Shown here: piece after piece, positions 1 to 5,668 of the stretch
Numbering within the stretch: position 1 is the first letter of the stretch
How the letters are laid out: every line of letters starts with the position of its first letter
Assembly (NCBI GenBank): GCA_937893125.1
Contig: CALBHW010000006.1
Span: 1 to 10,744 of the forward strand
Length of the DNA stretch: 10,744 nucleotides
Direction: 5' to 3'
Source of the DNA: an uncultured Clostridia bacterium
GTDB lineage: Bacteria > Bacillota > Clostridia > Christensenellales > UBA1242
Notes under the pieces: model-generated
The model's database searches: none
What the model saw: only the letters and a program-made list of their open reading frames with translations
Told to the model about the DNA's origin: nothing
Program-made: the position numbers and the translations under genes

Positions 1-1
1 C

Positions 2-1621
2 GGGAAAAGACACTATTATTCTTTAACCGAACAAGGAAAAGAATTGATAGAAAATGAAAGCGATGACGCTGATGGTAAAATGGAAGAGTTGATGAAGAAT
101 CTTCCTTTGAATGATTTTGAAAATGATGAAAATTTCGTAAGTAGCGCCCAAAGTTCTGACCGTGTTACAGTTGTTAGTCAAGGCAACTTATTTAATCTTG
201 CACCTAAAAAAGACATTAAATATATTGATGAGACAAAAACGGAAAGTGATAACAATTCATTTGTTCAATATGACCTTTTTAATCAGAATATCAAGTTTGT
301 AAAGGACAGTTCTAGAAATACGGATAAAGTTGAAGTTTATAAAAATAAATATGAAGGAATGGATAAGCATGGTCAAGATATTGAGCCTTTAAAGGAAACT
401 TCGGAAAATACTGATTCTGATTATTTTGACAAATTAAATCAATTTAATGAAATACAAGAAGAAAATCACTCTGAAACTAGTGATAATTCTTTTCAAAACA
501 AAAACAAAAGACCAATAACAAGAGCGTCTGTTTTCGGCGGAGATGTTGAGCAAATAAATGACGACGAAACGGATGACAATTTTTCCCTAAACTTTTCTTT
601 TGATGCGCCAAATAAAAATGAAAAAACAGCAGAACCTTCCCTATCATCAGATAGTACCACCAGTGAAAACTTCGTGACTGATGAAGGTAAAAACCAAGAA
701 AATGATGTGATTTTTGAAGAAAAAAGTATTCATAATGATGAAAGTAACTTTGAAAATGATGTTTTCTCAACAAAGAACAAAAATAATGAAGAGCTTTTGC
801 AGACTGAGACTGGCAGTTTAGAGCAAAACTACACAAAAAAAGACGAGGAAATAGTTTGGAATGACGAAGTCGCTTTATCAAATGACACCGTAGACGAGTC
901 AAAATCAAATGATTATAAAATGATTATTGGACAACTGTACAATTCTTCAAAATTGACCGACCCATACGAAGAAAATAAGTTCTTTACATTCAAAGAGATA
1001 TTCCCTTCTGCCAAAGTGGAAGAAAAAAAAGGAATGTCAAAAAATAAAAGCGAACTTGATGAACTTATTGCGACAAATTCGCACATTTCTTCTCAACAAA
1101 ATATAAAAGTAATGCAAGAACAATTTTCTTTGCAAGGACTTAGGTTAAAAATGCATGACAGTTCACAAAATAAAAGCAATAAAAACACATATGTCGATGT
1201 AAACAGACTAAGAATGCATACATCGTGGATTGTTTCCTTTGTTATGTTGATTGAAGTTATATTTTGCTATATATTTTTGAAAAATTCAAATAATATAGTT
1301 AGTGGGCAATCCCTTGTCTATTTTTTGGGCGCGTCACTTGCTGTTTGCTTGTCGCTTGTCGTTTCTCTTGAAAATATGTTTGATAGGTTTAAATTGATTG
1401 AAATTAAGCCAAATATTAAACAAATTATCACAAAAATGATTATTGTTTTCTTGTTTTTATGTATAATAACATTTGCAACTTGCCTTTTGTGTGGGATGCA
1501 GAGCCTTGCACAAAAAGAGTTTCTGAGTTATTGGTTGATTCCTATTCTTATGTCTTCAAACCTTATTGTGTATAGTCTTATACATCACCTTCTCTATAAA
1601 ACTGGAAAATATAACAATTAA
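2..1621 (+). CDS. Membrane-anchored PadR-like regulator with long acidic linker (5' end off window)
   Basis: The reading frame is open from the window edge, so this is the C-terminal 539 residues of a longer protein; a TTG at 44 is not a credible start. Visible residues 1-17 (GKRHYYSLTEQGKELIE) match the wing and following helix of PadR-type winged-helix regulators. Residues about 18-300 are low-complexity, rich in Asp, Glu, Asn, Ser and Lys, and probably disordered. Residues about 300-405 look more ordered. Four hydrophobic segments follow at about 409-426, 437-456, 475-497 and 508-530. The basic loop between segments 2 and 3 and the basic tail fit an N-in, C-in topology. The gene ends 14 bp before the ABC ATPase gene, which implies one operon. 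Inferred role: a membrane-tethered DNA-binding regulator that senses a signal at the membrane or through the exporter. The membrane part is clear; the PadR assignment rests on only 17 residues and could be another winged-helix family. Confidence 0.72.
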   Translation, partial: GKRHYYSLTEQGKELIENESDDADGKMEELMKNLPLNDFENDENFVSSAQSSDRVTVVSQGNLFNLAPKKDIKYIDETKTESDNNSFVQYDLFNQNIKFVKDSSRNTDKVEVYKNKYEGMDKHGQDIEPLKETSENTDSDYFDKLNQFNEIQEENHSETSDNSFQNKNKRPITRASVFGGDVEQINDDETDDNFSLNFSFDAPNKNEKTAEPSLSSDSTTSENFVTDEGKNQENDVIFEEKSIHNDESNFENDVFSTKNKNNEELLQTETGSLEQNYTKKDEEIVWNDEVALSNDTVDESKSNDYKMIIGQLYNSSKLTDPYEENKFFTFKEIFPSAKVEEKKGMSKNKSELDELIATNSHISSQQNIKVMQEQFSLQGLRLKMHDSSQNKSNKNTYVDVNRLRMHTSWIVSFVMLIEVIFCYIFLKNSNNIVSGQSLVYFLGASLAVCLSLVVSLENMFDRFKLIEIKPNIKQIITKMIIVFLFLCIITFATCLLCGMQSLAQKEFLSYWLIPILMSSNLIVYSLIHHLLYKTGKYNN

Positions 1622-1635
1622 ATGGGAGTTTAATT

Positions 1636-2577
1636 TTGAATAATATTGTTTTAAGTGTAAAAAACATATCAAAAAAATTTGGTGATATTGTCGCCGTAAG
1701 CCATCTTTCCTTTGAAGTTCGTGAAGGAGAGATTTTTGGATTTTTAGGACCAAATGGTGCTGGAAAAACGACAGCGATAAGGATGATAACTGGACTGGCA
1801 AAAATGGATGAAGGCGATGTCTTAATAAACACTTTTTCAATAAAAAACGAATTTGAACAAGCGATTGCACAAGTTGGAGCCATTATTGAAACACCACAAA
1901 TGTATAAAAATATGTCTGGGCTTGATAATTTAAAATACTATGCTTCCCTTTACAAAAATGTTGGGCGAGCAAAAATTGATGAAGTCGTTGAAGTTGTTGG
2001 GTTAAAGAATAGAATAAAAGACAAAGTATATAAATATTCGCTTGGAATGAAGCAACGCTTGGGTATTGCGTGCGCTTTAATAAACGATCCAAAACTTTTA
2101 ATTTTAGACGAACCAACAAATGGACTTGACCCGCAAGGTGTTATTGAAATTAGACATTTTTTAAGAAAAATTGCTACACAAAATAAAATTGCTATAGTTA
2201 TAAGCAGTCACAATTTGGCGGAAATGGAACTTATGTGTGATACGATTGCAATTGTAAATAAAGGTGACCTTGAAAGTATCCGATCAATTGATAATTTAAA
2301 AAATTACGATGAAAATAATAGCATTATGATTAAGGTTAACTTCCCTAATTATGCAGGCAAACTTATTTCTCAAAAGTATGGCGAAAGAAAAATCTCAATT
2401 ATTAAAAATACTCTTACTGTTGATCTACCACAAGAAAAAATACCAGAGGTGACCGTTTTACTTGTATCAAATGGCATTTCAGTCTATTCCATCACATCTG
2501 CAACTAAATCGCTTGAAGATGTCTTTTTAGACACAGTCAACAAAAGATTGCTTCCTGCAAAAATAGGAGATAAATAA
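1636..2577 (+). CDS. ABC transporter ATP-binding protein, BcrA/NatA-like
   Basis: This is a cytoplasmic ATPase subunit of an ABC-2 type exporter, 313 residues long. It has Walker A GPNGAGKT at 38-45, signature YSLGMKQ at 134-140, Walker B LLILDE at 154-159, a D-loop (GLDP, 163-166) and the H-loop His192. The Q-loop position reads IIETP (83-87), with Glu in place of the usual Gln, as is common in bacitracin-type (BcrA) ATPases. About 90 C-terminal residues after 225 form the accessory domain usual in this subfamily. The start is TTG, chosen because GGGAG (1624-1628) lies 7 nt upstream and the protein then begins with the expected first strand. It sits between the membrane regulator and its permease, with no gap before the permease. 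The substrate cannot be read from sequence; family members export peptides, antibiotics or sodium. Confidence 0.95.
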   Translation: MNNIVLSVKNISKKFGDIVAVSHLSFEVREGEIFGFLGPNGAGKTTAIRMITGLAKMDEGDVLINTFSIKNEFEQAIAQVGAIIETPQMYKNMSGLDNLKYYASLYKNVGRAKIDEVVEVVGLKNRIKDKVYKYSLGMKQRLGIACALINDPKLLILDEPTNGLDPQGVIEIRHFLRKIATQNKIAIVISSHNLAEMELMCDTIAIVNKGDLESIRSIDNLKNYDENNSIMIKVNFPNYAGKLISQKYGERKISIIKNTLTVDLPQEKIPEVTVLLVSNGISVYSITSATKSLEDVFLDTVNKRLLPAKIGDK

Positions 2578-4320
2578 ATGAATAAGCTTTTTAAAGGTGA
2601 AATCTATAAGTTATTTCATAGCCCCATAATGTATTTCTTGACGGGTTTATTTATTTTTGCGCTTGCTATATTCCCTTCTATTTTTACACCAGCAGAAAGA
2701 GTTAATCGCTTGTCAAATGTAAATTTAGATACAACAAGTGTGACTGCTTGCTATCAATCTTTCCAGAATGCCAAACAAAAACAAGGTGAAGAAAAATTAA
2801 AAATAGAAAATGCAATTCTTAATTTAATTTCAAGTAATGGAAATTTTAAGGAAGAATTGGTTGCATTGGGAAATAAGCTAAGTAATGATAGAGCTAGATT
2901 TTCGTCTGCAGTTCAAAATGAAAAAGCAAATGGAAACGATGGATATATATCTTTGCAAACCCTAATGATAAATGATCTTGAAAAAATAGAAAACAAATAT
3001 AAGAGTTGTATGAATGACTATTTTGTTCCTGTTATTCTTGCAACCGAACAACTAGATTATAAGCTTGTAGCAGAAATTACCGCTTTAAAGCGTAAATTGC
3101 AAAATTTTAGCGGAGGAAAAGATTGGAACGACTTTAAAGGCCTCGATCAAGATTTAGAGTATAATCTGTATGTCCCAAATATAATTAAGTACATAGGTCA
3201 ATTGGATTCGCTTGAGTATTCGAATGAAGAGTTGTCGACCATTTTAAATAATTTTAAGACGATAAAAAGCGAATATAAAAATAATCTTTTAAATGAAATG
3301 AATTCCTTGCACTCTAGCGCCGAAAGTGATGTCGAGATAAATGCTGGAAAATTTTATAGAACAAAAATGAGTGACCTTTCCTTTTCGTATTTGTATTCTG
3401 AACACAATAATATTGAAAGTACAAAAAATAAAGTCTTGTTACATATTACGCAATCTAAAAGCACAAATTATATCATAAAAAATGTAGGATTTGAGACTTA
3501 TAACCGATATAAGATACAAGAATATGTTACTAAATGCAACTTTCTTTTAGACAATGATATGGTTGACAGTGATGTAGCAGAAAATCTTTCTTTTAACAAT
3601 ATGTCTTCTTTTGGTGAGAAAGCTAGCGCCTTTGATTATGCTTACTTTTCTCTTGAAATAATGAGTATTCTGGTTATTTGTTTTACAGTTATTATAGGTG
3701 CATCGATGATTGCAAAAGAATACTCTGATGGAACGATAAAATTGTTATGTGTCAAGCCTTATAAACGATGCAAAATTATTTCAGCAAAAATACTTGCCAC
3801 AATGCTTATCGCATTTTTATTTACCTTAGTCGCAACTGTTGTTTCTTTTATTGTGGGCTACTTTCTTTACGGGATATCATTCCCTATTACTTTAATGATT
3901 TTTAACAGTACTATAGCATTTTCTTTACCTATTTGGCTTGCATTTATTATTTACCTAGTGTGCTTAATGATAAAAGTATATATTTACTCTTTGATGGCAA
4001 TCGCAATTTCAGTTTTATTTAAATCTTATATTGCTTCTATTTGTGTTTCTTGTGGAATTTACATTGCAAACATTGCAGTCACCTTTGCTTCTGGAGGCGC
4101 AAATTGGATAAAATATAATATCTTTGCTAACATAGATTTATTCAAATATTTTGGTGGAAGTTTTACAAATAGCAACACAAGCATAGCACTATCAAAAATT
4201 TTCTATTCCCCTGTTTTTAACGGAACAAACATTTTTGTTACAGCAAGTATTATTGTTGCCTTAATAGTTATTTTAAATGTCGTTTCATACTCTGTTTTTA
4301 AGAAAAGAGATATAATGTAA
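2578..4320 (+). CDS. ABC-2 type permease with large extracytoplasmic domain
   Basis: This is the membrane subunit paired with the ATPase encoded directly upstream. Its ATG follows the ATPase stop codon with no intervening base, and AGGAG (2565-2569) lies inside the end of the previous gene, suggesting translational coupling. Of 580 residues, 17-36 form a first membrane helix. About 37-355 form a mostly polar, helix-prone domain predicted to lie outside the membrane, and about 359-379 form the second helix. The cytoplasmic motif KEYSDGTIKLL (380-390) follows, which is typical of ABC-2 permeases (compare NatB, YhaP), then several further helices and a KKRDIM tail. The ectodomain of roughly 320 residues is much longer than in minimal permeases and may bind substrate or a cell-surface partner. 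The substrate is unknown. Confidence 0.9.
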   Translation: MNKLFKGEIYKLFHSPIMYFLTGLFIFALAIFPSIFTPAERVNRLSNVNLDTTSVTACYQSFQNAKQKQGEEKLKIENAILNLISSNGNFKEELVALGNKLSNDRARFSSAVQNEKANGNDGYISLQTLMINDLEKIENKYKSCMNDYFVPVILATEQLDYKLVAEITALKRKLQNFSGGKDWNDFKGLDQDLEYNLYVPNIIKYIGQLDSLEYSNEELSTILNNFKTIKSEYKNNLLNEMNSLHSSAESDVEINAGKFYRTKMSDLSFSYLYSEHNNIESTKNKVLLHITQSKSTNYIIKNVGFETYNRYKIQEYVTKCNFLLDNDMVDSDVAENLSFNNMSSFGEKASAFDYAYFSLEIMSILVICFTVIIGASMIAKEYSDGTIKLLCVKPYKRCKIISAKILATMLIAFLFTLVATVVSFIVGYFLYGISFPITLMIFNSTIAFSLPIWLAFIIYLVCLMIKVYIYSLMAIAISVLFKSYIASICVSCGIYIANIAVTFASGGANWIKYNIFANIDLFKYFGGSFTNSNTSIALSKIFYSPVFNGTNIFVTASIIVALIVILNVVSYSVFKKRDIM

Positions 4321-4495
4321 TTTTAACCCCTAGTTTTTTAGAAGTTTTATATAAGTAATATTTTTTTGAATATATCAATAAATCTATTTAAAGGCAAAAT
4401 CTATTTTGTTAATAAACAATCATAATAATTTCAATTTGGATTTGTGTTCAAAAAAATGTCTTAAAACTAATTTTCATATTCCTTTAAACACATAC

Positions 4496-4528
4496 AAAAA
4501 GCCTCCAAAATTTGGAGGCTTAATTTTT
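4496..4528. terminator. Bidirectional rho-independent terminator
   Basis: A perfect inverted repeat, AAGCCTCCA (4499-4507) and TGGAGGCTT (4513-4521), can be extended through the AAATT loop. On the minus strand it is followed at once by a run of five T (complement of 4496-4500). On the plus strand it is followed by TTAATTTTT. It lies between the convergent permease and rnhA genes and can end transcription from both sides. Confidence 0.9.
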
Positions 4529-4536
4529 GTGATAAA

Positions 4537-4604
4537 AGACATATAGACGATTTTCGTTTTTGTGGGAAAATAAGCGCCACAACTAATCTTACTATAATAT
4601 GTCT
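4537..4604. other. Nested inverted repeats, candidate structured RNA or 3'-UTR element
   Basis: An outer 8-bp inverted repeat (AGACATAT 4537-4544, ATATGTCT 4597-4604) encloses two hairpins: ACGA/TCGT (4547-4557) and TTGTGG/CCACAA (4560-4565, 4577-4582). Together they could fold as a three-way junction of 68 nt. Read on the minus strand, it lies in the rnhA 3' UTR just before the terminator. Stems of this length can arise by chance in AT-rich DNA, so this is a candidate only. Confidence 0.3.
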
Positions 4605-4662
4605 AAAATATCTCAAAATTAGATTAAAATGAGATGTTTAATGCGTTTTGAAGAAAAATAAA

Positions 4663-5175
4663 TTATTCTGCGTCTGCCTCAACGGGCTCTTCAATTACTT
4701 CTGCAACAGGTTTTGCATTAGATTTCTTTTCTTCTTTCTTCAACATTTTTAAAATTTGTCTTCTAGCAAGATTGTCGCACCTGTTGTTTAGTTCATTATC
4801 GGCGTGTCCTCTGACTTTGTGGAAAGTGACCTTATGAAATTTGAGTTTTTCTAAAAGTCTTATCCATAAATCTTTGTTTAGGACTTCATGTTTAGTGCTA
4901 TTTCGCCAATGTTTCTTTTGCCAATTTTCAAGCCAGCCCTGCAAAATGGCGTTACAAACGTATGCGGAGTCGCTATATATATCAACTTCACTTTTGCGTC
5001 TAAGTGCGTCTAGCCCTTTTATAACTCCCATAAGTTCCATACGGTTATTCGTCGTATAAAGTTCCGCGCCTGTGACGACTTTTTCAACCCCGTCACACAT
5101 AAGTATAGCACAATAACCACCTGGCCCAGGGTTGTTTGAACAAGCCCCGTCTGTGTAAATAACAACTTTTCTCAT
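4663..5175 (-). CDS. rnhA: Ribonuclease HI
   Basis: This enzyme degrades the RNA strand of RNA-DNA hybrids in the cytoplasm, removing replication primers and R-loops. It has 170 residues. The catalytic acidic set is present: Asp9 (in TDGACSNNPG), Glu47 (in NNRMEL), Asp69 (in YSDSAYV) and Asp134 (in RCDNLAR), with the active-site His124 in VRGHADNELNN. The Trp- and Lys-rich stretch around residues 80-101 matches the basic handle region of E. coli RNase HI. Residues after about 140 form a tail that is first lysine-rich and then acidic, and is not part of the usual 150-155 residue fold. The ATG is preceded by AAAGGAAAG (5182-5190) at normal spacing. The gene lies on the same strand as glyS but is separated from it by the hairpin-rich repeat region, so its transcription may be independent. 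Confidence 0.97.
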   Translation of the reverse strand: MRKVVIYTDGACSNNPGPGGYCAILMCDGVEKVVTGAELYTTNNRMELMGVIKGLDALRRKSEVDIYSDSAYVCNAILQGWLENWQKKHWRNSTKHEVLNKDLWIRLLEKLKFHKVTFHKVRGHADNELNNRCDNLARRQILKMLKKEEKKSNAKPVAEVIEEPVEADAE

Positions 5176-5197
5176 TTTAAACTTTCCTTTTAGAATC

Positions 5198-5489
5198 TAA
5201 TATAAACTATGTGTTATTTAATTTTAGTTTCACTAAAATTTCAAGAAAGAATTTTATTCTTTCTTGTACACTTCGTGCAAATAACACACAGTGTGTATTT
5301 GTCGTCGTCTCGGTCTTATCAATGCAAGCATTGTATAACTCTCGACTTCCTAAAATATAAATTATAGGAAGTAAATTTTGAAACGAGTTCAAAATTTGTG
5401 CTAACGCACTTGCAAAGCTATACTTTGCACTTCCAATTTGAATAACCATCAGTCTCGCTGGAGAGTAAACTCTCCGACTCAACTTCCGA
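5198..5489. repeat. Direct-repeat unit 1 (about 292 bp)
   Basis: The unit begins with TAATATAAACTATGTG (5198-5213), which recurs exactly at 5490-5505 as the start of unit 2. It ends with a segment that recurs at the end of unit 2. Between these borders lie most of the small inverted repeats. Unit limits are my inference from the repeated borders. Confidence 0.6.
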
Positions 5490-5498
5490 TAATATAAA
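5437..5498. repeat. 62-bp imperfect repeat, copy A
   Basis: It aligns without gaps to 5579-5640, with roughly four in five bases identical. It contains a 34-nt foldback (5451-5484) whose inner stem GGAGAG/CTCTCC is perfect, while the outer stem is imperfect. Confidence 0.7.
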
Positions 5499-5631
5499 CT
5501 ATGTGATGTTGCGTTGCTCTCAATGTTTGTAAATCAATTTGCTGAACTCAAATCCACAACAAGTTGTGGCATCACTGGTTTGAATAAACATCAGTTTTGC
5601 TGGTGAGCAAGTTCCCCGACAAAACTTCCGA
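5490..5631. repeat. Direct-repeat unit 2 (about 142 bp)
   Basis: This shorter unit has the same first 16 bases as unit 1 and a similar last 55 or so bases, but a different and shorter interior holding one perfect hairpin (CCACAAC/GTTGTGG). TAATACAAA at 5632 resembles the start of a further unit that is not continued. Confidence 0.55.
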
Positions 5632-5640
5632 TAATACAAA
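5579..5640. repeat. 62-bp imperfect repeat, copy B
   Basis: This is the partner of the copy at 5437-5498. The matching 34-nt foldback lies at 5593-5626. Here the outer stem AGTTTTG/CAAAACT is perfect and the inner stem has mismatches, the reverse of copy A. Confidence 0.7.
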
Positions 5641-5668
5641 TTTTTTAACCAAAATAGTTAAATACCTT

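Larger units (their letters stand above)
4321..4662. other. Convergent intergenic region between exporter operon and rnhA
   Basis: This is AT-rich spacer between convergent genes. I see no plausible gene in it. It contains a small perfect hairpin (CAAAAT/ATTTTG, 4395-4408), the bidirectional terminator at 4499-4521, and a nested inverted-repeat structure at 4537-4604. The left 175 bp show nothing else recognisable. Confidence 0.7.
5176..5668. other. Hairpin-rich non-coding region between glyS and rnhA
   Basis: No credible gene is seen. Perfect or near-perfect inverted repeats follow one another. They are AATTTTAG/CTAAAATT (5220-5240), CAAGAAAGAAT/ATTCTTTCTTG (5242-5266), ACACAC/GTGTGT (5284-5296), CAATGC/GCATTG (5320-5333), ACTTCCTA/TAGGAAGT (5345-5372), AAATTTTGAA/TTCAAAATTT (5373-5397), GTGC/GCAC (5398-5409), TGCAAAG/CTTTGCA (5411-5429), GGAGAGT/ACTCTCC (5460-5475), CCACAAC/GTTGTGG (5554-5569) and AGTTTTG/CAAAACT (5593-5626). 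Most loops are 1-5 nt. From 5373 to 5429 the hairpins abut. The array coincides with two direct-repeat units. It could be a family of mobile palindromic repeats or a structured RNA; I do not recognise it. Confidence 0.75.

Noticed and set aside
477..908. Minus-strand frame antisense to the linker of the first gene
   Set aside because: It reflects the biased codons of the acidic linker on the other strand; no ribosome binding site or domain.
44..1621. TTG at 44 as start of the first gene
   Set aside because: No ribosome binding site precedes it, and the frame is open to the window edge with a recognisable winged-helix end, so the gene starts outside the window.
4593..4598. TATAAT as a plus-strand promoter
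   Set aside because: There is no acceptable -35 box at 16-18 nt and no gene downstream in that direction.
5198..5640. CRISPR array
   Set aside because: The repeats are few, long, imperfect and unevenly spaced; there are no equal spacers and no cas genes nearby.
5644..5662. TTTAAC/GTTAAA hairpin as the glyS terminator
   Set aside because: The stem is nearly all A-T, and on the glyS strand it is followed by A, not a T-run.
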